In this document: one piece after another, positions 35,031-43,667 of the stretch
How the letters are laid out: each line of letters starts with the position of its first letter
How positions within the stretch are numbered: position 1 is the stretch's first letter
Assembly (NCBI RefSeq): GCF_001659725.1
Contig: NZ_CP015922.1
Location: 2,046,001-2,110,000 of the forward strand
Length of the DNA: 64,000 bases
Direction of reading: 5' to 3'
Source of the DNA: Polynucleobacter wuianus
GTDB taxonomy: Bacteria > Pseudomonadota > Gammaproteobacteria > Burkholderiales > Burkholderiaceae
The notes under the pieces: generated by a model
What the model was told of the DNA's origin: nothing
What the model saw: only the letters and a program-made list of their open reading frames with translations
Databases searched by the model: none
Program-made: the position numbers and the translations under genes

Positions 35031-35492
35031 ATGAATGCCCTGACCAATCTTTTTGCCCCTGACTGCATTGCATTAGATAACTCTGCTAAAAACAGAGCTG
35101 ATGCTTTTGCAGCTGCTGGGGAACTATTTACTAAACAAGTTGGCATTGATGCAACCGCAGTGATAGAGTTTCTCGATGCTCGCGAAGATCTAGGCTCAAC
35201 TGCTTTAGGTGCTGGAGTCGCTATTCCTCATGGTCGCGTTAAAGGCCTAAAGCAACCATCTGCTGCTTTTATGAGGCTCAAAGAGCCTATCGAGTTTGCA
35301 GCCCCTGATAATGAGCCCGTTTCGATTCTCATTTTTTTGCTGGTTCCAGAAAAAGCTACTCAGCAGCATTTAGAAATTCTCTCTTCTATCGCACAACTAT
35401 TATCCGATGCAGATGCAAGGGAAAAATTAGCCACCGCCACTGATCCGAACAAAGTCTATGAACTCTTACAGCAGTGGGGAAGTGCAAAATGA
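35031..35492 (+). CDS. ptsN: Nitrogen-regulatory phosphotransferase EIIA(Ntr)
   Basis: Cytoplasmic phosphocarrier of the regulatory PTS that controls potassium transport and metabolism. 153 residues; the phosphorylated histidine is His67 in VAIPHGRVKG. A TATAAT at 35017-35022 and an inverted repeat TCCTGA-CTG-TCAGGA at 34998-35012 lie directly upstream, so a separate near-leaderless start is possible. The stop overlaps the hprK start as ATGA. Its partners EI(Ntr) and NPr are not in the window. Confidence 0.94.
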   Translation: MNALTNLFAPDCIALDNSAKNRADAFAAAGELFTKQVGIDATAVIEFLDAREDLGSTALGAGVAIPHGRVKGLKQPSAAFMRLKEPIEFAAPDNEPVSILIFLLVPEKATQQHLEILSSIAQLLSDADAREKLATATDPNKVYELLQQWGSAK

Positions 35493-36475
35493 CCCAGCCA
35501 TTACTCCTTGACGGAGTAACTGCTCAGCAGATTTTTGACGACAACGTTTCTGATCTAAAGCTCTCTTGGATCGGCGGTCTTGAAGGCGCCGATCGTACCT
35601 TTCCGCCTGAAGCGGTTAAAGCGGCTGCCGCCAGTTCAGACTTAGTTGGTCACTTAAATTTAATTCACCCAAGCCGTATCCAAATTTTTGGTGAACAAGA
35701 GGTGGATTACCATGCAGCACTTGAGCCAAAACAAAAGCAAGAGCAGATCGCTAGCCTCATTTCTAAAACGCCACCTTGTGTCATAGTGGCAGACGGCAAG
35801 GCTGCCGATCCAGATTTGCAACTTTTTTGTCAGCGCTCATCTACGCCACTATTTACGACCCATATTTCTGCTGCAGAAGTTATTGACCATCTGCGTACTT
35901 ATCTCACCAAAATTGGTGCCCCGCAAATTACGATGCACGGGGTGTTCATGGATATTTTGGGCCTAGGCGTTTTACTAACTGGAGAGTCTGGGCTTGGTAA
36001 AAGTGAATTGGGTCTGGAACTCATTTCTCGAGGACACGGCTTGGTGGCGGATGACGCTGTTGACTTTTCACGCCTTGGCCCAGATTACATTGAAGGTCGT
36101 TGCCCAGTCATTTTGCGCAACCTACTGGAGGTTCGTGGCCTTGGCTTGTTGGATATTCGAACCATTTTTGGCGAAACAGCGGTTCGGCGTAAATTAAAGC
36201 TACGCCTGATTGTGCAGCTGGTTCGCAGAACCGATGGTGAGTTTGAAAGACTACCGCTTGAGGCTCAACATATCGATGTTCTCGGCATTCCAATTCGGAC
36301 TGTCAAAATTCAAGTGGCGGCTGGACGCAACTTGGCAGTTCTTGTTGAGGCCGCAGTTCGCAATACGATTTTGCAATTGCGTGGCATTGACACCCTCAAA
36401 GAGTTTATTGAGCGACAGCGCGTTCAAATGAATGCGGAAGCAGACTCCATCAAATCCCAAGGGCGACTACTCTAA
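35489..36475 (+). CDS. hprK: HPr kinase/phosphorylase
   Basis: Phosphorylates and dephosphorylates HPr on serine. 328 residues from the ATG at 35489, overlapping ptsN by four bases; an extension to 35474 is rejected because the ATGA overlap is a typical coupling. The P-loop is LLTGESGLGKSE (about 156-167) followed by GHGLVADDAVDF, and the HprK signature EVRGLGLLDIRTIFG. No HPr gene is in the window. In betaproteobacteria the kinase is retained with ptsN and rapZ although sugar PTS genes are reduced (recalled). Confidence 0.95.
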   Translation: MTQPLLLDGVTAQQIFDDNVSDLKLSWIGGLEGADRTFPPEAVKAAAASSDLVGHLNLIHPSRIQIFGEQEVDYHAALEPKQKQEQIASLISKTPPCVIVADGKAADPDLQLFCQRSSTPLFTTHISAAEVIDHLRTYLTKIGAPQITMHGVFMDILGLGVLLTGESGLGKSELGLELISRGHGLVADDAVDFSRLGPDYIEGRCPVILRNLLEVRGLGLLDIRTIFGETAVRRKLKLRLIVQLVRRTDGEFERLPLEAQHIDVLGIPIRTVKIQVAAGRNLAVLVEAAVRNTILQLRGIDTLKEFIERQRVQMNAEADSIKSQGRLL

Positions 36476-36478
36476 GCC

Positions 36479-37369
36479 ATGCAAATTAATCTGATTACCG
36501 GAATCTCAGGCTCGGGTAAATCAGTTGCCTTAAGGGCTTTTGAGGACGCAGGCTACGACTGCGTAGATAACCTACCAGTCTCATTACTAGAAAACCTCAT
36601 TACTACTCTTGTAAATGAAAAAAGTGAGCGAGTGGCTGTTGCCATCGATGCACGGCGCGGTCAATCTATTGCGCAGCTTCCATCTATTCTCGAAAATCTC
36701 AAGCGTGATCACCAAGTACGTATCGTCTTCTTAAATGCGGATACCAACACATTGGTTCAGCGTTTTTCAGAAACACGTCGCCGACACCCCTTGTCAACTA
36801 ATGCAAAGCAAACTCAATCTGCGACCTTGATTGAAGCAATTGATAAAGAGCGCAGCCTCTTAGAGCCTCTGCGCGCACAAGCTCACAGCATCGACACTAG
36901 CAATCTTCCTGCTCATGCCCTACGCTCTTGGATCCAAGATCTCCTTAAAGACAAGCCAGCTGGCTTGACAGTCATTTTTGAATCCTTTGGTTTCAAAAAG
37001 GGGGTGCCCAGCGAAGCCGACCTTGTGTTTGATGTTCGTTGCCTACCCAACCCCCATTACGACAAAGTCTTGCGGCCTCTGACAGGCAATGACATACTCG
37101 TTAAAGAATTTCTGGAAAAAATCCCTGAAGTTATCAGTATGGAAACTGACATTACGCAATTTATTGATAAATGGCTGCCGCACTATATTGCTGATGGACG
37201 GAGTTATTTAACCGTTGCTATTGGCTGTACTGGCGGCCAACATCGCTCAGTCTATTTAGTCAACCGAATCAGCGAACACTTCCGCGCTCAAAAAGATTTG
37301 ATGGATCTACAGCTTAATTTTTTAGATCGCCACCGCGAGCTAGACTCAATCCCTGCAGCAAAACTTTAA
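36479..37369 (+). CDS. rapZ: RNase adapter protein RapZ
   Basis: P-loop protein; in E. coli it delivers the GlmZ sRNA to RNase E and so controls GlmS. 296 residues with Walker A GISGSGKS (8-15), the DNLPVSLLENL block and the C-terminal GCTGGQHRSVYLVNRI. It starts three bases after hprK. Its last 56 bases overlap the end of mutY on the other strand. Whether GlmZ-like RNAs exist in this organism cannot be seen here. Confidence 0.95.
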   Translation: MQINLITGISGSGKSVALRAFEDAGYDCVDNLPVSLLENLITTLVNEKSERVAVAIDARRGQSIAQLPSILENLKRDHQVRIVFLNADTNTLVQRFSETRRRHPLSTNAKQTQSATLIEAIDKERSLLEPLRAQAHSIDTSNLPAHALRSWIQDLLKDKPAGLTVIFESFGFKKGVPSEADLVFDVRCLPNPHYDKVLRPLTGNDILVKEFLEKIPEVISMETDITQFIDKWLPHYIADGRSYLTVAIGCTGGQHRSVYLVNRISEHFRAQKDLMDLQLNFLDRHRELDSIPAAKL

Positions 37370-38456
37370 TTGGCTGCGGTAGACCGTAGCGCCCCAATTG
37401 TTTTAAGGGTACCCACTTGAGTTTTTCGTTTCCAGGCTCGACGAGTTTTGAGGTACTCACATACCAAATCTGCATCCATAAGCGTCGATGAGTAAACACA
37501 TGCTTAATTTGAGGGCCAGCCTGGGCAGTCTTACAAACCCTCAGCCACGGGGAGGCCTTCTCTTCCGGCAAAGCTGCTGCAAATAAATTTTGAATACTTG
37601 GAGTGGTTTTTCTAGAGGGGGATTTGGCTACCCAGACAGATTCCGGTAAAGACCATAAGCCACCCCAAATCGCTTTACTCGGACGCTTTTGCAACAGAAT
37701 AGAATTGCCTGATCGAATTAAGAGCATATCGCAATCAAACTCAGGCGACTTTGCTTTCACTATTTTTTGTGGCAATGACAACACTTGATTGCTCAAATTT
37801 GCTTGGCAAGATTTTTCAAATGGACACTTTTTTTCATGACCGAGACAAACCGGTTTGCGGGCAGTACACCAGGTAGCACCAAAGTCCATCAACGCTTGGG
37901 TATAAACCGGCATATCTTTTGGTTTTACAGGCAAGATATCTGTAGCCAATTTCCATAAGCGATCATTTATCACCTTCTCTTGCATTGCACCCTCTACACC
38001 AAATAAGCGCGCCAAAATTCTTTTGACATTGGCATCGAGAATGGGTGCTCTTTTATGAAAAGCAAATGCAGCAATTGCACCCGCGGTTGAGCGCCCAATA
38101 CCCTTGAGTTGTTCGAGCATTACTGGATCACTTGGAAACTGCCCTCCAAACTCTTTCATTACTTGCTGCGCACAGGCATGCAAGTTTCGTGCCCGCGAGT
38201 AGTATCCAAGTCCAGCCCATTCTGCCAACACATCATCAATATGGGCCTTAGCTAATTTTTGAACCGTGGGGAAACGTTTCATAAAGCGGGGGTAGCGCTC
38301 TAGCACCGTAGCAACTTGGGTTTGTTGCAACATGACCTCTGAAACCCATACCGCGTAAGGATCTCGATTGCCTTGCCAAGGTAGGCCAGAGCGCCCACTA
38401 CGCGCATGCCAGGCAATCAAATTTTCAGAAAATGTCGTGATCAGCGTTTTTGACAT
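37314..38456 (-). CDS. mutY: Adenine DNA glycosylase
   Basis: Removes adenine opposite 8-oxoguanine. 380 residues from the ATG at 38456, which overlaps mutM by 16 bases; the frame continues to 38516 inside mutM but MSKTLITTFSENLIAWH is the family start. Catalytic Glu lies in VSEVMLQQTQV, the helix-hairpin-helix in LKGIGRSTAGA and the catalytic Asp in ILDANVKRILAR. The Fe-S ligands read CTARKPVCLGHEKKCPFEKSC, spacing x6-x6-x5 instead of the canonical x6-x2-x5. The C-terminal MutT-like 8-oxoG domain is present (about 235-370). Its 3' end overlaps rapZ by 56 bases. Confidence 0.94.
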   Translation of the reverse strand: MSKTLITTFSENLIAWHARSGRSGLPWQGNRDPYAVWVSEVMLQQTQVATVLERYPRFMKRFPTVQKLAKAHIDDVLAEWAGLGYYSRARNLHACAQQVMKEFGGQFPSDPVMLEQLKGIGRSTAGAIAAFAFHKRAPILDANVKRILARLFGVEGAMQEKVINDRLWKLATDILPVKPKDMPVYTQALMDFGATWCTARKPVCLGHEKKCPFEKSCQANLSNQVLSLPQKIVKAKSPEFDCDMLLIRSGNSILLQKRPSKAIWGGLWSLPESVWVAKSPSRKTTPSIQNLFAAALPEEKASPWLRVCKTAQAGPQIKHVFTHRRLWMQIWYVSTSKLVEPGNEKLKWVPLKQLGRYGLPQPIKVLLQGLSLARGGDLKN

Positions 38457-39277
38457 GTGGGGCAAAAATAGGTTGAACGCTGACCCTGAACAATTTGTTT
38501 GATTGGTGTTTTGCAAATCTTACATGGCTGATCTTTGCGATCATAGACTTTGGTTTGCACCATGAAGTGACCTGGATCGCCATCACTGTTTACAAAATCT
38601 TTCAAAGTACTGCCGCCTGCCGCAATCGCTTTTTTCAAAATCAACCTCACAGCTTCAGCAAGGCGAGAGCATTGGGGACGTGTGAGTTTTCCTGCGGCCT
38701 TTGCAGGATTTATACCTGCCTCAAACAAACTTTCAGAGCAATAAATATTGCCAACCCCAACTACCGATTGCCCAGCCAAGAGAAATTGCTTGACCGCAAT
38801 ACTTCGCTTGCGAGATGTCTTATACAAAATATCCGCACCTAGCTCTCCAGCAAACTCTGGTGAAAAAGGCTCCACCCCTAACTTTTGCAACAGGGCATTT
38901 TTTTCTATCGGTCCTTTTGTTTTTGGATGCCATAAGACTGCGCCAAATTTCCTAGGGTCATGCAAGCGCAAGCTCAACTTTCCAAACTCTAAAGTGACGC
39001 GATCATGCAACTTCAAAGGTTCAGTACTTGGCAAAACACGTAAAGTGCCAGTCATTCCCAAATGTACCAACACATAACCTGTATCCAGTTCAATTAAGAG
39101 GTACTTTCCACGCCTTTCAATACCGCGCACTTTTTGGCCTGGCAAAATTTTTGATAGGGTTTTAGGGACAGGCCAACGTAAGCGCCCGTCAAGGACCTTA
39201 ACGGCACTAATACTTCGCCCCTGAAGGTGAGGGGCAATTCCTAGTCGAGTAACTTCAACTTCTGGGAGCTCTGGCAT
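38441..39277 (-). CDS. mutM: Formamidopyrimidine-DNA glycosylase
   Basis: Bifunctional glycosylase/AP lyase removing 8-oxoguanine and FaPy. 278 residues, beginning PELPEVEVTR (Pro1 nucleophile and Glu2 after Met removal). The C-terminal zinc finger is C-x2-C-x16-C-x2-C (CKICKTP to FCPTCQKR). Its stop overlaps the start of mutY by 16 bases, so the two GO-system repair enzymes are translated together. It is divergent from the TPR-LolB gene with 35 bases between. Confidence 0.97.
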   Translation of the reverse strand: MPELPEVEVTRLGIAPHLQGRSISAVKVLDGRLRWPVPKTLSKILPGQKVRGIERRGKYLLIELDTGYVLVHLGMTGTLRVLPSTEPLKLHDRVTLEFGKLSLRLHDPRKFGAVLWHPKTKGPIEKNALLQKLGVEPFSPEFAGELGADILYKTSRKRSIAVKQFLLAGQSVVGVGNIYCSESLFEAGINPAKAAGKLTRPQCSRLAEAVRLILKKAIAAGGSTLKDFVNSDGDPGHFMVQTKVYDRKDQPCKICKTPIKQIVQGQRSTYFCPTCQKR

Positions 39278-39312
39278 AAATCAATTGTAAATTCGCAGAT
39301 TAGAATGTGCTC

Positions 39313-40800
39313 ATGAGCCAATATTTACTGAAATCCTATCTCAACGGATTTTTACTCCTTGTCATCGCTTGTACAGGCAGCCTTTCGGGATATGTTGCTG
39401 CGCAAACGGATGAGGCGCAAACTGGCCAAGCAGTTTTTGAGGTGCTGGCTTCCGAGATTGCCTTACAAAGAGGTGAAGCGGGCCTGGCTTATGGCACCTA
39501 TCTGGAAATGGCGCGCCAATACAAAGATACTCGCCTAGCTCAAAGGGCAATGGAAATTGGTATTGCTGGAGGATCGCCTGAGCTAGCTTTGAATGCCGCA
39601 AAACTCTGGGATAGCTTGTCGCCCGCCTCCCAAACCAAGCCCAAGGAAGTTCTGATCACTTTACTGGTCTTAAGCAATCGTTGGTCTGATGCAGTCAAGC
39701 CAGCCATTGCCTTACTCCGTCAGCAATCCCCTGCAGAGCAAGAAAATACACTCTTGCAACTACAAGCCTTACTTGCCAAAGCTAAAGATGAGTCGGAAGC
39801 TTTGCGAGCTTTCTATGAAATTACTTCTACTGCAAAACCTGCCCCCAAAGATCCTGCGTTGCTCTACACCTATGCGATGTCAGCAGAAAAGATTGGCCGT
39901 TTAGATGTGATGGAGAAAACCCTGCGTGAAATCTTGCGCAAGAATCCGAACGATGCGAATTCATTAAATGCTCTAGGTTACTCACTAGCCGACCGAAATA
40001 TCAAATTACCTGAAGCATTTGCGCTCATTAATAAAGCACATCAACTCTCACCTAAAGATAATTTCATTTTAGATAGCTTGGGTTGGGTCAACTTCCGTCT
40101 TGGAAAAAATGAACTGGCTTTAGAGCAACTACAGCAAGCATTCAGAATGAAGCCTGAAGCGGATATCGCGGCACACACTGGCGAGGTTTTATGGGTAATG
40201 GGTCGTCGCACTGAGGCTGAAGAGATGTGGCAGCAAGGTCAAAAATTAGATGCCAATAATCCCACCCTCAAAGAAACCTTAAAGCGCTTAAAACCTGATT
40301 GGTCTAATACAGATCAAGTTGCACAAGGCTCATGGGACGGACGTTTCGCCGTTAAAGTAACGGGACTAACAGACGCTCAAAACCAAGGGGGGTCTGGTGG
40401 CTTCACGCTGACCCAGGAACAACTAAAGGATGTCTTAGAAATTCGTAACCCCGTCGGTGGCTCTATTGCCAAAATTACTATTGAGCCTGGGGAAGCAACG
40501 CTAGAGCGCGATGGCCAAGTCATTACTGCGATTGATGCAGATACTCTAGTTCAAAACGCATTAGGACTGCCACTGCCTGCGCGCGGTTTATCAAACTGGC
40601 TTCGAGGCGAAGTAAGGCCTGGCGGTGAAGCAAGTGTAGAAAGAAATGTAAAAGGCCAAGTGAGCAAAATAATTCAAGATGGTTGGAACTTGGTTTACAC
40701 CTGGAACGATAAAAATCGTCTTGAAAAGTTAACAATGACTCGTAGCTCTAACATTGGGTCGATTGATATCCGCCTCGTATTTGATCAAGCCAATGAGTGA
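39313..40800 (+). CDS. TPR-LolB fusion lipoprotein
   Basis: One 495-residue chain that appears to join two genes that are separate in many Burkholderiales. The N-terminus (to residue 20) is signal-like with lipobox V-I-A-C and Cys20. Residues about 40-310 hold TPR-like helices (NDANSLNALGYSLADRN, DNFILDSLGWVNFRLGKN). From about 341 the sequence is LolB-like (WDGRFAVKV, SGGFTLTQEQLKDVLEIRNP, LPARGLSNWLRG). LolB is the outer-membrane lipoprotein that receives lipoproteins from LolA. Position between mutM and ispE matches the usual lolB place. The GTG at 39307 is an alternative start; the ATG at 39313 is preferred. Confidence 0.85.
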   Translation: MSQYLLKSYLNGFLLLVIACTGSLSGYVAAQTDEAQTGQAVFEVLASEIALQRGEAGLAYGTYLEMARQYKDTRLAQRAMEIGIAGGSPELALNAAKLWDSLSPASQTKPKEVLITLLVLSNRWSDAVKPAIALLRQQSPAEQENTLLQLQALLAKAKDESEALRAFYEITSTAKPAPKDPALLYTYAMSAEKIGRLDVMEKTLREILRKNPNDANSLNALGYSLADRNIKLPEAFALINKAHQLSPKDNFILDSLGWVNFRLGKNELALEQLQQAFRMKPEADIAAHTGEVLWVMGRRTEAEEMWQQGQKLDANNPTLKETLKRLKPDWSNTDQVAQGSWDGRFAVKVTGLTDAQNQGGSGGFTLTQEQLKDVLEIRNPVGGSIAKITIEPGEATLERDGQVITAIDADTLVQNALGLPLPARGLSNWLRGEVRPGGEASVERNVKGQVSKIIQDGWNLVYTWNDKNRLEKLTMTRSSNIGSIDIRLVFDQANE

Positions 40801-41677
40801 TGCATTTAAAGACTCTCTAACGCTACGCTCACCAGCTAAGCTCAACTTATTTCTCCACATTGTTGGACGCAGAGCAGATGGCTATCATTTGCTGCAATCT
40901 GTATTTCAATTGATTGACTGGTGTGACACTGTCAGCCTCAAAAGAATTCCAGAAAATGAGATTCGTCACATCAACCCAATCCCTGGTGTAAAGCCTGAAG
41001 ACGATTTGGTTGTAAAGGCCGCGAATTTATTAAAAGATTTTTGCAAAATTAAAATTGGCGCTGAGATAATTCTCAAAAAAGATATTCCGATGGGCGCCGG
41101 ATTAGGTGGTGGCTCATCTGATGCAGCCACTACTCTGATTGGCCTAAATCACCTCTGGAATCTCCATCTCGATCAAAAAACGCTTTGCGATCTGGGCCTC
41201 AAACTTGGTGCTGATGTGCCTTTTTTTATCTTTGGAAAAAATGCGTTTGTTCAGGGAATTGGCGAAGAAATACAAGAAATTACCTTGGATAGTCGCCAGT
41301 TTTTAGTCATGTTCCCAAATCAGGGAATTGCCACCAAGAGTATTTTTCAAGACCCCGAATTGACCCGAGATCATGGTCAGATTACAATTGATGGCTTTCT
41401 TGCATCGCCATGGTCAGATCTTTCAAACGATTGTCAGGCGGTAGCGATGCGGATTTGTCCTGAAGTGAAGCAAGCTTTGGATTGGATTAGTCAGGCGGTA
41501 CCGGGCTCAGAGCCCCGTATGTCAGGCTCTGGAAGTAGCGTTTTTGTAGTCTTAGACCCTAAGACTGATGTCGCAAAACTGGAAAATCTTCTACAAAATC
41601 TTCCTAAGGGGTGGATAGGTCGGGTTGTTCGGGGGCTAAATAAAAATCCCGCTTACAATTTGATTTCTTCAGAATGA
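40793..41677 (+). CDS. ispE: 4-diphosphocytidyl-2-C-methyl-D-erythritol kinase
   Basis: GHMP kinase in the MEP isoprenoid pathway. 294 residues from the ATG at 40793, which overlaps the TPR-LolB stop by 8 bases. N-terminal LRSPAKLNLFLHIVGRRADGYH and the ATP-binding glycine loop PMGAGLGGGSSDAAT. C-terminal RMSGSGSSVFVV is the third GHMP motif. Followed within 5 bases by tRNA-Gln. Close association of lolB, ispE, tRNA-Gln and prs is typical of proteobacteria. Confidence 0.96.
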   Translation: MSDAFKDSLTLRSPAKLNLFLHIVGRRADGYHLLQSVFQLIDWCDTVSLKRIPENEIRHINPIPGVKPEDDLVVKAANLLKDFCKIKIGAEIILKKDIPMGAGLGGGSSDAATTLIGLNHLWNLHLDQKTLCDLGLKLGADVPFFIFGKNAFVQGIGEEIQEITLDSRQFLVMFPNQGIATKSIFQDPELTRDHGQITIDGFLASPWSDLSNDCQAVAMRICPEVKQALDWISQAVPGSEPRMSGSGSSVFVVLDPKTDVAKLENLLQNLPKGWIGRVVRGLNKNPAYNLISSE

Positions 41678-41682
41678 TCCGT

Positions 41683-41759
41683 AGGGGAATCGCCAAGCTG
41701 GTTAAGGCACTGGATTTTGATTCCAGCATGCGAAGGTTCGAATCCTTCTTCCCCTGCCA
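41683..41759 (+). tRNA. tRNA-Gln (anticodon TTG)
   Basis: A 77-base gene including an encoded CCA. The acceptor stem AGGGGAA pairs with TTCCCCT, discriminator G, and the anticodon arm CTGGA-TTTTGAT-TCCAG carries the loop TTTTGAT, reading anticodon TTG. T-arm GAAGG-TTCGAAT-CCTTC is intact. It lies between ispE and prs, as in many proteobacteria. Confidence 0.96.
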
Positions 41760-41813
41760 AATACTGTAGAAACGACAAAGATAACCTTTTGACCCTACAA
41801 AATCCTTAAGACT

Positions 41814-42779
41814 ATGTCCCCCACAAACTCAGATTTATTGACTTTATTTACAGGCAACGCAAATCCGGTTTTGGCTCAGGCTGTAGCCAAAGAACTCAAG
41901 TTGCCGATGGGCAAAGCCTTTGTAGGTCGTTTCTCAGACGGTGAAATCCAAGTAGAAATTCAAGAAAACGTCCGCGGCAAAAATGTCGTGGTGATTCAAT
42001 CAACCTGTGCGCCAACGAACGACAGCTTGATGGAACTGATGATCATGATTGATGCTCTAAAGCGAGCATCAGCAAGCCGTATAACCGCAGTGATTCCTTA
42101 CTTCGGTTATGCACGCCAAGATCGCCGTCCGCGTTCTGCCCGTGTTGCCATCTCTGCCCGTATCGTGGCAAATATGCTGCAATCAGTGGCTGGTATTGAA
42201 CGTGTCCTCACAATGGATCTCCATGCCGACCAAATCCAAGGTTTCTTCGATATCCCCGTAGACAACATTTACGCCTCCCCTGTCTTACTGGCAGACCTAG
42301 AAGCACAAAAGACTAAAAAAGATCTGATTATTGTTTCACCAGACATCGGTGGCGTAGTCCGCGCCCGTGCCATGGCAAAACAATTGGGTACAGATTTGGC
42401 GATTATTGATAAACGCCGACCTAAGGCCAACGTATCCGAAGTAATGCACCTGATCGGCGAAGTAGAAGGCCGCCATTGCGTGATTATGGATGACATCATT
42501 GATACCGGTGGAACGCTTTGTAAGGCTGCTGAAGCGCTTAAAGAGCGTGGCGCAAAGGGTGTTACAGCTTACTGTACCCATGCTGTCCTATCAGGTGGAG
42601 CTGTGGCCCGTATTGCTGCCTCTGAATTGGACGAGCTGGTAGTCACAGACACCATCCCATTGACTGCAGAAGCTGCAAAAGTAGGCAAAATCCGCCAGTT
42701 GACCGTAGCTCCATTGCTAGCCGAGACCCTTTCTCGCATCAGCAAAGGTGACTCCGTCATGTCCATGTTTGCTGAATAA
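41814..42779 (+). CDS. prs: Ribose-phosphate pyrophosphokinase
   Basis: Makes PRPP from ribose-5-phosphate and ATP for nucleotide, His and Trp synthesis. 321 residues, class I. Motifs: FSDGEIQVEI, the DLHADQIQGFFD metal site, and the PRPP loop DDIIDTGGTL (about 224-233). It starts 54 bases after the tRNA-Gln gene. No terminator is seen between prs and rplY, but a separate -10-like box lies upstream of rplY. Confidence 0.98.
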   Translation: MSPTNSDLLTLFTGNANPVLAQAVAKELKLPMGKAFVGRFSDGEIQVEIQENVRGKNVVVIQSTCAPTNDSLMELMIMIDALKRASASRITAVIPYFGYARQDRRPRSARVAISARIVANMLQSVAGIERVLTMDLHADQIQGFFDIPVDNIYASPVLLADLEAQKTKKDLIIVSPDIGGVVRARAMAKQLGTDLAIIDKRRPKANVSEVMHLIGEVEGRHCVIMDDIIDTGGTLCKAAEALKERGAKGVTAYCTHAVLSGGAVARIAASELDELVVTDTIPLTAEAAKVGKIRQLTVAPLLAETLSRISKGDSVMSMFAE

Positions 42780-42853
42780 GCCGAAAAACTCCGTTTTACC
42801 CCGTTTTTTGGTAGTTTTAGGTCGTTTGTAGGCAAAAATCTCCATTCCCACGA

Positions 42854-42859
42854 TATAAT
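42854..42859 (+). promoter_or_regulatory. Possible promoter -10 box for rplY
   Basis: A consensus TATAAT stands 55 bases before the rplY ATG in the 135-base interval after prs. No good -35 lies at 16-18 bases, so this may need an activator or may be chance. Confidence 0.3.
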
Positions 42860-42914
42860 CGAAGGCTTTTCTGTTTGGTCGCGAACGGAAATTAACCTTA
42901 AAAGGGAATTTAAT

Positions 42915-43565
42915 ATGAAAGTTGTAGCCTTTGAAAGAAGCGTACAGGGAACGGGTGCGAGCCGCCGTCTGCGCAATTCCGGAAAAACTCCGGGAATCGT
43001 TTACGGTAGTAAAGATCCAGCCTTGGTCATTGAGTTAGACCATAACGCGTTGTTCCATGCTCTCCGCAAGGAAGCATTCCACTCATCTATTTTGGATTTG
43101 GAAATTGCTGGCAAAACACAAAAAGTGTTGTTGCGCGATTACCAGATGCATCCATTTAAACCATTGGTTTTGCACATTGACTTCCAGCGCGTATCTGCTA
43201 CCGAGAAAGTTCACATGCGCGTTCCATTGCACTTCACTAATGCTGAGACTTCAGCTGCTGTGAAATTACAAGGCGCTGTTGTAAGTCACATCCTCAATGA
43301 CATCGAAGTTTCCTGCTTACCAGCAGACTTGCCAGAGTTCATTGAGGTGGACTTGAGCAAAATCGAAGTGGGTCATTCTGTTCACGCTAAAGACCTTACG
43401 TTGCCAAAAGGTGTTAGCTTGGTATTACACGTCGAGCAAGAGAATCCAGTACTTGCAAACGCACGTATTCCAGCTGTTAAAGCCGCTGAGACTGAAGAAG
43501 CTGCTCCTGCAGCAACCGCAGCTCCAGCAGCCGCACCTGCTGCTGATGCAAAGGACAAGGCTTAA
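42915..43565 (+). CDS. rplY: 50S ribosomal protein L25, CTC form
   Basis: Binds 5S rRNA. 216 residues: the N-terminal 5S-binding L25 domain (1-95; ASRRLRNSGKTPGIVYG) plus the C-terminal TL5/CTC domain (about 100-190; GAVVSHILNDIEVSCLPADLPE) and an Ala/Pro/Glu-rich tail (195-216). Such long forms occur in betaproteobacteria. RBS AAGGGAA precedes the ATG. An intrinsic terminator follows at 43590-43615. Confidence 0.96.
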   Translation: MKVVAFERSVQGTGASRRLRNSGKTPGIVYGSKDPALVIELDHNALFHALRKEAFHSSILDLEIAGKTQKVLLRDYQMHPFKPLVLHIDFQRVSATEKVHMRVPLHFTNAETSAAVKLQGAVVSHILNDIEVSCLPADLPEFIEVDLSKIEVGHSVHAKDLTLPKGVSLVLHVEQENPVLANARIPAVKAAETEEAAPAATAAPAAAPAADAKDKA

Positions 43566-43589
43566 TTATTAAGCTATCTGTTTGCGAAG

Positions 43590-43615
43590 AAAGCCCGCGC
43601 AAGCGGGCTTTTCTT
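43590..43615 (+). terminator. Intrinsic terminator after rplY
   Basis: AAAGCCCGC-GCAA-GCGGGCTTTT, a 9-base-pair stem with a GCAA tetraloop followed by TTCTTTT. It sits 24 bases after the rplY stop and ends the prs-rplY transcript before pth. Confidence 0.85.
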
Positions 43616-43667
43616 TTATCTCCGTTCTCTTTTTGTAGAAATCGCCTGATATCTTTACACTCTCACC

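Noticed and set aside
42780..42853. Terminator after prs
   Set aside because: Repeated CGTTTT motifs give no stable stem followed by a T run.
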